Of a DNA stretch of 32,497 nucleotides, positions 15,605 to 25,297 are shown piece by piece (within the stretch, counting starts at the first letter, position 1; each line of letters starts with the position of its first letter). The translations under genes and the position numbers were made by a program. Origin of the DNA: JAGOUB01 sp964648045 (GTDB lineage Bacteria; Patescibacteriota; Gracilibacteria; Peribacterales; Peribacteraceae); assembly GCA_964648045.1 (NCBI GenBank), contig CAZYNU010000010.1:1-32497 (forward strand), written 5' to 3'. The notes beneath the pieces were generated by a model. It was not told the DNA's origin. It searched no databases and saw only the letters and a list, made by a program, of their open reading frames with translations.

Positions 15605-17032
15605 ATGGCGCACCCCTTCGACCGCTACGCGGACATCACCTCTGTCGCCGCTCTCAAAGAGGCAACTGACCGACCGCTGCGTAAATGCGTACGCATCAAC
15701 GGACTTAAAACGTCCGTGGAGAAGTTTCGTGTCTATGCCGATCGTAAGAAGTGGAACCTGCAGCCGGTGCCGTGGTGCGAGGAGGGCTTCTTCATCGACC
15801 GTGAAGATTTCAGCAAGGCGCTCGGTCGTGACGTGCTCCATTTGCTCGGGCATTTTTACATGCAAGAAGCGTCGAGCATGCTCCCGGCCGCGCTGCTGCA
15901 ACCCCGCCCCGGCGAGACGATCCTCGATCTATGCGCCGCGCCCGGTAGCAAGACCACGCAGATTGCGTCGGCCATGGAGGGGAGGGGAGTGCTCGTCGCC
16001 AACGACGTGCAGGAAAAGCGCTTGTGGACCTTGAAGAGCGCGCTTCAGCGCAGCGGTGTCAGCCATGCCATCGTCATGAAGAAAGTCGGCCAGTGGTATG
16101 CCAAACAGATGACCGAGCGATTTGACCGCGTACTCTGCGATGCGCCGTGCACCGCCCAGGGCACGGCCCGCAAAGACAGCGACGCCCTCAAGTACGGCGG
16201 CGACGAGAGCGTGGGCAAAATGTCTCGCGTCCAGCAGGAGCTGCTCGAGTCGGCGCTGCACGCGCTCAAGGTGGGCGGCCGCCTCATCTATTCCACCTGC
16301 ACCCTCACGCCCGAGGAGAATGAGGGCGTCGTCTCGTGGCTGCTGCAGCGCTACGACGGCCGCGTGACGGTGCTGGATCCGCGTGAGCTGGGGATTGGTC
16401 CGGCCGGTCTCTTCGATAAACCCATCGCCGACAGTCAGCTGGTCCAGTCCAAGTGGAACGTCGGCCCCGGCAACCTGCCGCTGCTGCGTCTCTGGCCCCA
16501 GACCTACGACACCGAGGGCTTCTTCTGCGCCGTGCTGCAGAAGACCGCCGTCACCCGCGCCCCCGAGCCGATGGAGAAGGTACCGTTCCGTATCATGCCG
16601 CTGCCTACCGGCCGCCAGGAGCAGTTCGCACGCGACTTCGCCGAGGATTTCGGGTCGAGCTTCCTACGTCCCGGTGAGCTGCTGCTCGAAGGCGGCAACC
16701 AGCTGCTGCTCACCACCGAGGCCGTCTGGGAATTCTCCATGCCCGGTCCCGTCGACAGCTTGGGATTGTCCTGGGCCAAGCGCGTGGAGGAGCACCGCGT
16801 CCGCATCGTGCAGGAGATCATCAGCCTGCGCGGCAACGAGGCGACGAAAAACGTCGTGGAAGTGGATGATGCGCAACTTGAGGCGTTGCTCGACGGCAAA
16901 GATTTGGATGCCCCCGAGGGCGTGGCCGGCGACGTGATCCTGCGCTGGCAGGGCGTGCCGCTCGGCTCCGGCGTGGTCAGCAAGGGCCGCCTCCTCAACC
17001 GTCTCTCCCGCTGGGTCGTCCAACGCTCCTGA
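15605..17032 (+). CDS. RsmB/RsmF-type rRNA (cytosine-C5) methyltransferase
   Basis: 475-aa SAM-dependent RNA m5C methyltransferase of the NOL1/NOP2/Sun family. Residues 110-117 are the SAM loop CAAPGSKT. The two active-site cysteines are in DAPC (C182, motif IV) and STCT (C232, motif VI), so catalysis should be intact. About 150 C-terminal residues after RIMPLPTGRQEQ look like the RsmF-type extension, ending in a PUA-like RNA-binding module (VAGDVILRWQGVPLGSG). That favours RsmF/YebU-like over RsmB. The frame is open to 15197; the ATG at 15551 is an alternative, but it lies upstream of the promoter. It ends in a TGATG overlap with the next gene. Confidence 0.9.
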   Translation: MAHPFDRYADITSVAALKEATDRPLRKCVRINGLKTSVEKFRVYADRKKWNLQPVPWCEEGFFIDREDFSKALGRDVLHLLGHFYMQEASSMLPAALLQPRPGETILDLCAAPGSKTTQIASAMEGRGVLVANDVQEKRLWTLKSALQRSGVSHAIVMKKVGQWYAKQMTERFDRVLCDAPCTAQGTARKDSDALKYGGDESVGKMSRVQQELLESALHALKVGGRLIYSTCTLTPEENEGVVSWLLQRYDGRVTVLDPRELGIGPAGLFDKPIADSQLVQSKWNVGPGNLPLLRLWPQTYDTEGFFCAVLQKTAVTRAPEPMEKVPFRIMPLPTGRQEQFARDFAEDFGSSFLRPGELLLEGGNQLLLTTEAVWEFSMPGPVDSLGLSWAKRVEEHRVRIVQEIISLRGNEATKNVVEVDDAQLEALLDGKDLDAPEGVAGDVILRWQGVPLGSGVVSKGRLLNRLSRWVVQRS

Positions 17033-17388
17033 TGTCCGCCATGCTCCACCTCCGCCGGCACGAAGAAGAGGATGTGAACGACGGGCTCGAGGCCTTCCGC
17101 GTCGGCTTCGACACCGTCTGGCGCGCCGTTGGCCGGCCGTCGTTCGGCGAGACGATGGACCTGTTCGTGGAGGCCGTCGGCGAGGATGGCCAGCCAGAAA
17201 AGGAATCGCTGCGCCCGCTCTTCGAATTCATGCGCACTGCTGCGAACAACGGTGTGGCGCTGAATTGGTTTGGGCAAGTGGCCCAAGATATCGCTTTCGA
17301 CGAGGCGGTGCGCCGGGGATTGGTTGCCCGTGCCGCTCTTCTGCAACTCCTTGAGGAGCCGCCCGATTCGGAGGTTGTGGCGTCGTAG
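17032..17388 (+). CDS. Unrecognised 118-aa acidic protein
   Basis: Not recognised. It starts by TGATG overlap with the methyltransferase stop (a second ATG at 17041 is possible), so it is probably translated from the same mRNA. It is a soluble, acidic, helical protein with EEEDVNDGLEAFRVGFDTVW, LFVEAVGEDG and a Leu/Glu-rich tail. No Cys and no signal peptide are present. The dnaG promoter lies in the 28 bp after its stop. A link to rRNA modification or replication is suggested only by position. Confidence 0.6.
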   Translation: MSAMLHLRRHEEEDVNDGLEAFRVGFDTVWRAVGRPSFGETMDLFVEAVGEDGQPEKESLRPLFEFMRTAANNGVALNWFGQVAQDIAFDEAVRRGLVARAALLQLLEEPPDSEVVAS

Positions 17389-17399
17389 TCTGGTGAGGA

Positions 17400-17408
17400 T
17401 GCTATACT
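17400..17408 (+). promoter_or_regulatory. Extended -10 of dnaG
   Basis: TGCTATACT, identical to the element before the LOG gene. It ends 8 nt before the ATG at 17417, predicting a leaderless or nearly leaderless dnaG mRNA. Confidence 0.55.
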
Positions 17409-17416
17409 GGGTCGCC

Positions 17417-19177
17417 ATGCTCGACCCCGTCTCCGAGATTAAGGCCCGCCTGCCCATCGAGGACCTTGTCGCGCAGTACTGCAAGGTTGAGAAGAAGGGT
17501 CGCAGCTTTAAGGCACTCTGTCCGTTTCATAACGACAAGAAGCCGAGCTTTCTGATTTCTCCCGATAAAGGCATTGCGTACTGCTTCGCCTGTCAGAAAG
17601 GCGGCGACGTCTTCAGCTTCTATCAGCTCATTGAAGGCGTCGATTTTCCGCAAGCTATCCGAGATCTGGCTGACAAGGTGGGGCTGGAGCTGCCCAAGCG
17701 CGAGCAGACTGCGCCGGTGGTAAGGAAGGACGAGCGCGAGCGCATGCGCGAGTGCTTGGAGGCGGCGCTGTCTCACTGGAAGAAGGCGCTTTCGCTCTCG
17801 GCTGAGACTCTGGCGTACCTACAGAAGCGCGGCATGGACGCCGTTGAAATAGCAGCGCTCGAATTGGGCTATGCGCCAGCCGGTTTTACGGCCACGTACG
17901 ACCAGTTGCTAAAAGACGGTTTCAGTAAGACGGAGGTTGTGGCGGCTGGCTTGGCCATTCAGAAAGATCTGGCCGACCAGCGCCCGTACGATCGCTTCCG
18001 CGAGCGTCTTATTATCCCCATCCGCGACCCGCAGGGCCGCTTGATTGGCTTTGGTGGCCGGGCGATGCGCGCCGATGATCCTGCGAAATACATCAACACG
18101 CCCGAGACGCCGCTCTATCGGAAGAGTGAGGTGCTCTTTGGCATGGACGCTGCCCGCGAAGCTGTGCGCGATGCGCGTTCGGTTGTGTTGGTCGAGGGAT
18201 ACTTTGATGTGTTCGCTTGCCGCCGTAGCGGCATCCTGAACGCCGTCGCCTGCTGCGGCACGGCCCTTACCGAGGAGCACGCCCGTTATCTCAAGCGTCA
18301 CGTCGACAGCGTGGTGCTTTGTCTCGACAGCGATCGCGCTGGCCGTGAGGCCGCCGAACGCGCCTTTTTGGTGCTGGCTGCGCAAGACCTGCAGGTGACG
18401 GCCCTCACGTTGCCAGAGAAAGATCCAGCCGACCTGGCGCTCGAGCAGCCCGGTTTGCTGAAACAGCTGCTCTCCGACGGTGGTTTGCCCTACATCGACC
18501 TGGTGCTCGACGAGATCCGCGGCACCGATGTATCCGACCCCACCGTGCGCCGCGCCGCCCTTCATCGTCTCTTGCCGCTGTTAGAAGCACTTTCATCCGC
18601 CGTGGAGCGTAAGCGTGCCATCTCTGCTGCTGCCTCAGCGCTGGGCACTGTTGAGACCGCGCTTGAGCAAGATCTTCGCGCGGCCCGCTCTTCACCAACC
18701 GCCGCCCGCCGCCCAGCGGTCGCCGAACCGGCGGAATCGCACCCTGTCTCGAGTAAGGCCGAACTGGCGCTGTTGCTCTTTATTTTTTATCCCGCTTTCT
18801 TGCGCGAACTGAAGGAGTTGATCCGACCCGAAGATGGGCTTGGTGCCACGCTCTACGACAAGCTCATCGCGCTCGAGGGTGAGCGTCAGACGGTGGCGGT
18901 CGACACCCTTGGCCTGGAAGCGGCCGACCTGGAGCGCCTAAAAATCCTGTTGCTCTATTGGGAAGAGAAAGGCCTGGCAAGTTGGAACGACAGTACTGCC
19001 GCTCGTGAAATCCGTGCCCACTGCCAGCGGGCCAATCAGGAGACGATCCTCTTTAAAAAGTTGCCAGATATCGCCAAACGTCTTCGTGAAGCCGCAAAGG
19101 GCGGTCAGGTGGCCGAAGAAGAGCTTCTAAAGACTCAGGTAAGCCAGGCGGCAAAATTGGCCAAGGTTTCACTCTAA
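17417..19177 (+). CDS. dnaG: DNA primase DnaG
   Basis: 586-aa primase that makes RNA primers for DNA replication. The N-terminal CHC2 zinc finger is complete (C35, H38, C56, C59). The core TOPRIM domain has VEGYFD (E260) and LDSDRAG (D304, D306), the metal-binding acidic residues. The C-terminal ~130 residues, after an Ala/Pro-rich linker, should form the DnaB-interacting domain and are the least conserved. The ATG at 17417 was chosen because it matches the family start (MLDPVSEIKARLPIEDLVAQY). It is followed 92 bp on by rpoD, the conserved macromolecular-synthesis order, here without rpsU. Confidence 0.96.
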   Translation: MLDPVSEIKARLPIEDLVAQYCKVEKKGRSFKALCPFHNDKKPSFLISPDKGIAYCFACQKGGDVFSFYQLIEGVDFPQAIRDLADKVGLELPKREQTAPVVRKDERERMRECLEAALSHWKKALSLSAETLAYLQKRGMDAVEIAALELGYAPAGFTATYDQLLKDGFSKTEVVAAGLAIQKDLADQRPYDRFRERLIIPIRDPQGRLIGFGGRAMRADDPAKYINTPETPLYRKSEVLFGMDAAREAVRDARSVVLVEGYFDVFACRRSGILNAVACCGTALTEEHARYLKRHVDSVVLCLDSDRAGREAAERAFLVLAAQDLQVTALTLPEKDPADLALEQPGLLKQLLSDGGLPYIDLVLDEIRGTDVSDPTVRRAALHRLLPLLEALSSAVERKRAISAAASALGTVETALEQDLRAARSSPTAARRPAVAEPAESHPVSSKAELALLLFIFYPAFLRELKELIRPEDGLGATLYDKLIALEGERQTVAVDTLGLEAADLERLKILLLYWEEKGLASWNDSTAAREIRAHCQRANQETILFKKLPDIAKRLREAAKGGQVAEEELLKTQVSQAAKLAKVSL

Positions 19178-19269
19178 GAAAACCGACAGATGCCCTTTCC
19201 TCTGGGCAGCTCGGTCGGTAGCCTATGACGGTCACGTTGACCTCTCCTCCTTTTCCCACTCGTTAGGGC

Positions 19270-20754
<1,485 letters not shown>

Positions 20755-20913
20755 GCTCGATCGACAATGGAGAAATACTTGCGTCTGCGATACGCGGGCG
20801 GTACGTTCGCGTCCTCACGCGATCCTTGTCAGCGCCGCCTCCTATCCACCCTCTCTTCCTCTGTTGGAGAGAGGATGCCGTAGGAAGCTACAAACAGAAG
20901 GAGCTCGACTGAA
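20755..20913 (+). other. Intergenic leader with hairpin and strong RBS
   Basis: CCTCTCT (20850-20856) and AGAGAGG (20868-20874) can pair across an 11-nt loop, without a U-tract. AAGGAG at 20898-20903 lies 10 nt before the GTG at 20914. No convincing promoter was seen, so the next gene may be read from rpoD. Confidence 0.4.
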
Positions 20914-21231
20914 GTGCCGAAACTGAAATCCGGAGACGTCGTTTGCGACTGCGAGATCCGGTTGGTGCCCCGTGAAACCATCATCGAAGTGACTGGCGGC
21001 GAATCCGTTCAGTACGAGGTGGGCGACATGATCGTTTTGAGAAATGTCGTCCTGAGCGTTCCGGCACAGGACCAGGCTTTCTGGAAGAAGCCCGCGCCCC
21101 CGGGCCCGATCAACGGCCGTATGATGCGCTCGGCCGGCGGGTCATTCTCGACCGGCCGCAGCACCATGCTGACTCTCTGCCTCGACGGCGGTGAGAGCTT
21201 CTGTCTCAATGCGCGCTCCGCACATGCGTGA
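20914..21231 (+). CDS. Unrecognised 105-aa protein, possible paralogue of the 110-aa gene
   Basis: Not recognised. GTG start with a strong Shine-Dalgarno. It is a small soluble, beta-rich protein. A 27-residue stretch aligns without gaps to the protein at 21918-22250, sharing Y..G..I....V....P..D...W, and both have a CD-x-E motif before it. No signal peptide. A perfect terminator follows directly, so it ends its unit. High-quality expression signals suggest an abundant protein. Any role is unknown; a small binding or stress protein is possible but speculative. Confidence 0.65.
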   Translation: MPKLKSGDVVCDCEIRLVPRETIIEVTGGESVQYEVGDMIVLRNVVLSVPAQDQAFWKKPAPPGPINGRMMRSAGGSFSTGRSTMLTLCLDGGESFCLNARSAHA

Positions 21232-21252
21232 GCGTTTCTGTTTTCCTGCTGC

Positions 21253-21286
21253 GGCGGCCGTCCACTCGGACGGCCGCCCTTTTTTT
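21253..21286 (+). terminator. Intrinsic terminator of the 105-aa gene
   Basis: A perfect 11-bp stem GGCGGCCGTCC/GGACGGCCGCC (21253-21263 and 21268-21278), ACTC loop, then C and seven T. Very strong on the plus strand; no U-tract for the convergent NUDIX gene. Confidence 0.92.
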
Positions 21287-21292
21287 GTCTGC

Positions 21293-21808
21293 TCAGAATC
21301 CTGCCTCCCGCGCCACCTGGAAGTACCAATGAAGGTACGGATGGTCATTCGGGATCTCGGCATGCCACTCCAACCCTCCCGACTGCTCGTCGAGCGTCAC
21401 GCGCGCGGCGGCCTCGGCCGTCACGCTGATGACGGCAACGCTCGCCCAGTAGTGCACGTGCGCGATGCCCGGCCCATAGCGCCGCTCGATCTCGGCCGGG
21501 TCCATCTCCTCCACTGTGTAGATCTCGCTGTTGAAGCGGTCGGAGAGGTGCTCAATCGTATAGTCCGTCGGTGCAAGCCCGATCTCTTCTTCCATCACGC
21601 GGCGCACGGCCGCCTCCGGCGTCTCGCCGTTAAAAAGGCGTCCGCCCGGGCACCACCAGTAGTCCTTCACCGGTTCGTTCTTGCGGAGCACGTAGAGGTA
21701 TTCGCCCTGGGGGTTCCGGACGAGGACATTATAGGAAGGCGTCACGCCCAGGCGCACCAGGGTGCGGAAATCGGCGGGCGGGATGCGGAGGGGTTCGGCG
21801 CGTGTCAT
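21293..21808 (-). CDS. NUDIX hydrolase
   Basis: 171-aa hydrolase of nucleoside diphosphate-linked compounds. The Nudix box is present in GGRLFNGETPEAAVRRVMEEEIGL: G-x5-E-x7-R-x-x-x-E-E-x-G-L, with Val in place of the usual Glu after the Arg but the metal-binding Glu pair kept. The DYWWCPGG and HVHYWASVAVI context resembles GDP-mannose mannosyl hydrolase-like members, so a sugar-nucleotide substrate is possible but unproven. A TAGGAT -10 (minus strand, 21820-21815) ends 6 nt before the ATG, suggesting a leaderless transcript. Confidence 0.88.
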   Translation of the reverse strand: MTRAEPLRIPPADFRTLVRLGVTPSYNVLVRNPQGEYLYVLRKNEPVKDYWWCPGGRLFNGETPEAAVRRVMEEEIGLAPTDYTIEHLSDRFNSEIYTVEEMDPAEIERRYGPGIAHVHYWASVAVISVTAEAAARVTLDEQSGGLEWHAEIPNDHPYLHWYFQVAREAGF

Positions 21809-21841
21809 GTCCGAATCCTACATTCTCAGCCTCGTTTGGGC

Positions 21842-21869
21842 TTGCATGGTGGTTTGACTAAGATAATAT
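21842..21869 (+). promoter_or_regulatory. Candidate promoter of the 110-aa gene
   Basis: TTGCAT (21842-21847), a 16-bp spacer, and TAATAT (21864-21869), in an AT-rich patch about 50 nt before the ATG at 21918. The leader would carry the AGGAG ribosome-binding site. Confidence 0.35.
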
Positions 21870-21917
21870 TTTATTGCGTCGAAAATTCCCATCACCGCTT
21901 TGCACAGGAGTCGCCCC

Positions 21918-22250
21918 ATGAGTTCGTCGCCCTTGCGACTGTGGACCCCCGAGATGACGTTGGTCTTCTGCGACCTGGAATTTGACCCGGAACAGGCCAT
22001 CTTCTCCCGGGACGGCGAACAGATCGAGTATCCGCTCGGCCGGGTCATCAGCTTTGATCGCGTGAATATCGTCATTCCGGAGGCCGATATCCCGTACTGG
22101 TGCGGGGATCCGCGGCACCCGCGGTGCACCGGCCGCTTCCTCCGTTGCGGTCCCATGAAAGACCGCTTCCCGCAAGGTCTGCTGCAGATTTTCCGCGAGA
22201 ACACCGGGAACATGTGTTGGACCCCCGGTCGCATCAAGATCGCGACCTGA
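21918..22250 (+). CDS. Unrecognised 110-aa protein, possible paralogue of the 105-aa gene
   Basis: Not recognised. The ATG at 21918 is chosen for its AGGAG eight nt upstream; a Met six codons earlier is less likely. It is a soluble protein with five Cys (FCDLEF, YWCGDPRHPRCTGRFLRCG, NMCW), some spaced so they could bind metal. Its central part aligns with the 105-aa protein at 20914 (EYPLGRVISF..V.IVIPEADIPYW). It is a single-gene unit with its own terminator. The two genes flank the NUDIX gene, which could be a chance insertion or a functional link. Confidence 0.65.
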   Translation: MSSSPLRLWTPEMTLVFCDLEFDPEQAIFSRDGEQIEYPLGRVISFDRVNIVIPEADIPYWCGDPRHPRCTGRFLRCGPMKDRFPQGLLQIFRENTGNMCWTPGRIKIAT

Positions 22251-22269
22251 TTGGGGTACGCCCCGATCC

Positions 22270-22293
22270 GGCGGCCACCCGGCCGCCTTTTTT
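22270..22293 (+). terminator. Intrinsic terminator of the 110-aa gene
   Basis: Stem GGCGGCC/GGCCGCC (22270-22276 and 22281-22287), 4-nt loop, then six T. The next gene's -10 begins only 6 nt later. Confidence 0.9.
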
Positions 22294-22296
22294 CCG

Positions 22297-22305
22297 TGCT
22301 ACGAT
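22297..22305 (+). promoter_or_regulatory. Extended -10 of the helicase-nuclease gene
   Basis: TGCTACGAT, identical to the element before the gene at 341. It ends 7 nt before a GTG start, so this would be a leaderless mRNA beginning with GTG. The -35 position falls inside the preceding terminator and is poor. Confidence 0.5.
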
Positions 22306-22312
22306 TCCCGGC

Positions 22313-25297
22313 GTGAACGCTCCCATCTCCGCCAGCTTCGCCAAGGCGTACGATCGGCTCAATGCCGAGCAGAAATTGGCCGTCGATACGATCGAGGGGC
22401 CGCTCATGGTCCTGGCCGGCCCTGGCACGGGCAAGACCGAGGTGGTAGGCGTGCGCGTCGGGAACATCCTCAAGAAGACCCACGCCCGCCCGAGCAACAT
22501 CCTCTGCCTGACGTTCTCGACGGCCGGCGCCACCGCCATGCGCGAACGCCTGCGCCGCTTGATCGGCCCGGATGCCTACGGCGTGACGGTGACGACGATT
22601 CACGGCTTCTGCAACGACATTATTCTGCGACACCCCGACCTCTTCGCGGAACGTCGCCTGGAAGAACAGGCCACGGATGTCCGCCGCTTTCGCCTATTGA
22701 ATGCGCTTATCGATACCCTGCCCGCTGATGCCGTAATGGTGAATCCCAAAGATCCGTACGCGCGCACCGGTGAGATTCTGCAGCGGATCAGCCAGTGCAA
22801 GCGTGAAGGTGTGACGCCCGCCCGCGCCAAAGAGGTGGCGGAGATGTATACCGTGGAGATGTCGGCCAAGAGTAAGCCTGGTACCAAGGCTCAGGCTCGC
22901 AACGAGAAGATGGCCAAGCAGGCCAAAGAGTTCGCATCGTTATTTGCCGCGTATGAAGGGGCAATGCGCGAGGAGGGACTCTTTGACTACGATGACATGA
23001 TCGCCGTCGCCACCGAGGCGCTCCGCACGGAGGAGTGGCTTTTGGCATCGTTGCAGGAGCGCTACCAGTACGTACTCGTCGATGAATACCAAGACACGAA
23101 CGGCGCCCAGAATGCCTTCATCAAAGCTTTGACGACGCCTCCCGAGGCTGCTGGCGAGCCAAATCTGTGTGTGGTGGGCGACGACGATCAGGCCATTTAC
23201 CGTTTTCAGGGCGCCAATGTGGCCGGCATGCTCCAATTTCGCGAGCGGTTCCCGCGCTGTCCAATTGTAGTACTGCAGACGAGTTATCGCTCCACGCAGC
23301 CCATCCTGGCCGCTGCCTCGCGCTTGATCGCCGTTAATAAAGATCGCCTGGTTGGCAAGGTGCCTGGTGTAGAGAAGAACTTGAGCAGCGGTTTGAAAGA
23401 CCCCTCGGGTGACGAGCCGCAGTTACTCCGCGCCGTTTCCGACGCCGTTGAACCTTTCTTTATTGCGGAGCTCATCGAAGCGGAGATCGCCGCTGGTACG
23501 CCGCCTTCCGAGATTGCCGTGTTGACGCGCACCAATGGCGAACTGTTCGAATTGTACGACGTACTTCGGGGCTTAAAGATTCCGGCCCAGATTACGGGCA
23601 AGTTGAACCTCCTGCATTCGCCAAAGGTACTGGAACTCATCGCGATGCTGCGCGCCGTGCACGATTTGCGTGACGATCACGCGTTGGCGACCGCCCTGCA
23701 TGTCGTGTGCTTCGATTGTCACAGCGCCGACCTGGCCCGTCTCTGGACGTTGCAGCGCGAGCTGAATGGCGAGCGGGAGAGCGCCAAGCTGCGGTTGATC
23801 GACGTGCTGGCCGACGTGGAGCGTTTTGCGGCGGAGAAGGGAACCGAGCTGCATGCTTTGCCCTCGCTCCTACGAGCGCGTGACTTCTTGTTGAACCTGC
23901 GCGGTCGGTTAGAAACCGTCACCCTGCCCGAGACCATCGAGACGCTCATTCGCCAGAGCAAGATCCTACCCGACGACCCGCGTGCGGCCGATCCGATGGC
24001 TGTGGTGGCGCTTACTGAATTTTTCGATCATGTGAAGCGTCGCAGTTATGAGGATCCGCGCTTCACGTTGGAGGAACTGTTGACCGATCTCGACTACCGG
24101 GCTGGCTACGGTCTCAAGCTGCAGTACGACATCCCGCACCTCATCGACGACGGTGTGCAGTTACTCACGGCGCACGGCAGCAAGGGCTTGGAGTTCCAGG
24201 TGGTGATCGTCGCCGGTTTCCGCGAGAAGCACTGGGACCATCGTCGCCCCAGTGCCGGCCTCGCTTTACCAGAGGAGTTGCTCTTTGGCACGGCCTTGGC
24301 CGAAGGTCTGGAGGATGAACGCCGTCTTGCCTATGTGGCTTGGACGCGCGCCAAGCGGTTGCTTATCTTGTCGTGCCCAGAACGCGTGGTTCGCGGCGAG
24401 CGCGAGCAAGATGTGTCGCCGTCGGCCTTCGCTGTGGAGGGTGGGCCGTTGCCCGAAAAAACCGTGGAGCTGAAGGATGCGACCAAGACGAGCTTGCTGC
24501 TTCTGCCCAAAGCAGAGTTGGATGACGCCCTGCGGTCGTACTTGCGTTCCAAACTCGAAACGTTCGAGCTATCCGTGACCGCGTTGAATCATTTTTTGGA
24601 GGATCCCGAGAACTTCCTTCGTCAAGATCTGCTCGGCCTGCCTCAGGCCAAAAGTGCCACGCTTGCCTACGGCACCGCCGTTCACGAGGGGCTGCGTACC
24701 TGGGCGCGGCACGTGCGTGACTCGGGTGAGAGTTCGCAGGAGGCGTTGTTGCAGGGATTCGCCCGGGGCATTACAGAGCGGGAAATTCTGACTGAAAAAG
24801 AGCGTGAGCGTCTGTTGCACATGGGCAACCAGGCGTTGCCGCGCTATTTCGCCGCTCGCCTTGCCGGCCAGCCGCCGATCATTTGGGCCACGGAGCAAAA
24901 GGTGTCGGCGCGTTTGGGTGATATTCGCCTGAAAGGCTTGATGGATCGCATTGATCTTTACCAGATTGACGGTGCCAAGGTGAAAGTGATCGACTACAAG
25001 ACCGGCCGCCCCAAGACCGACAAGGAGGTGCGCGAGGGCGGTAACGGCGACTTGTACCGTCAGCTCGTCTTCTACAAGCTGCTTATCGAGCACTCACCAC
25101 AAATGCTCGGCTACGAACCGGTGGAGTTTTTCCTGGAATTCGTCGGTGAGCGCGACGAGGAGCCGGCGGCGCTGGCATTCACCATTCCGGAGTCCGATGC
25201 GCGCGACTTAATCGCCATCATTGAACGCGTGTGGGCAAAGATTTTGGCGCTCGATTTCACGCCACTCGATCCGCCCGCTCAACGCGAGGCCAAGTAA
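22313..25297 (+). CDS. UvrD/PcrA-like helicase fused to a RecB-type nuclease
   Basis: 994-aa SF1A DNA helicase with a C-terminal PD-(D/E)XK nuclease, similar in plan to AddA, AdnB or RecB; probably acts in double-strand break end processing. Helicase motifs are intact: AGPGTGKT (35-42), TIHGFC, VDEYQDT (D257, E258), VVGDDDQAIYRFQGA, LTAHGSKGLEFQ and AYVAWTRAK. Nuclease motifs are H791 (GTAVHEGL), D878, D894-Y-K896 (VIDYKTG) and QLVFY, so the nuclease looks active. The Cys cluster that forms the 4Fe-4S clamp in AddB-type nucleases is absent. No partner subunit is visible nearby. GTG start chosen from the promoter and family N-terminus. The 3' end overlaps rdgB by 19 bp on the opposite strand. 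Confidence 0.92.
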   Translation: MNAPISASFAKAYDRLNAEQKLAVDTIEGPLMVLAGPGTGKTEVVGVRVGNILKKTHARPSNILCLTFSTAGATAMRERLRRLIGPDAYGVTVTTIHGFCNDIILRHPDLFAERRLEEQATDVRRFRLLNALIDTLPADAVMVNPKDPYARTGEILQRISQCKREGVTPARAKEVAEMYTVEMSAKSKPGTKAQARNEKMAKQAKEFASLFAAYEGAMREEGLFDYDDMIAVATEALRTEEWLLASLQERYQYVLVDEYQDTNGAQNAFIKALTTPPEAAGEPNLCVVGDDDQAIYRFQGANVAGMLQFRERFPRCPIVVLQTSYRSTQPILAAASRLIAVNKDRLVGKVPGVEKNLSSGLKDPSGDEPQLLRAVSDAVEPFFIAELIEAEIAAGTPPSEIAVLTRTNGELFELYDVLRGLKIPAQITGKLNLLHSPKVLELIAMLRAVHDLRDDHALATALHVVCFDCHSADLARLWTLQRELNGERESAKLRLIDVLADVERFAAEKGTELHALPSLLRARDFLLNLRGRLETVTLPETIETLIRQSKILPDDPRAADPMAVVALTEFFDHVKRRSYEDPRFTLEELLTDLDYRAGYGLKLQYDIPHLIDDGVQLLTAHGSKGLEFQVVIVAGFREKHWDHRRPSAGLALPEELLFGTALAEGLEDERRLAYVAWTRAKRLLILSCPERVVRGEREQDVSPSAFAVEGGPLPEKTVELKDATKTSLLLLPKAELDDALRSYLRSKLETFELSVTALNHFLEDPENFLRQDLLGLPQAKSATLAYGTAVHEGLRTWARHVRDSGESSQEALLQGFARGITEREILTEKERERLLHMGNQALPRYFAARLAGQPPIIWATEQKVSARLGDIRLKGLMDRIDLYQIDGAKVKVIDYKTGRPKTDKEVREGGNGDLYRQLVFYKLLIEHSPQMLGYEPVEFFLEFVGERDEEPAALAFTIPESDARDLIAIIERVWAKILALDFTPLDPPAQREAK

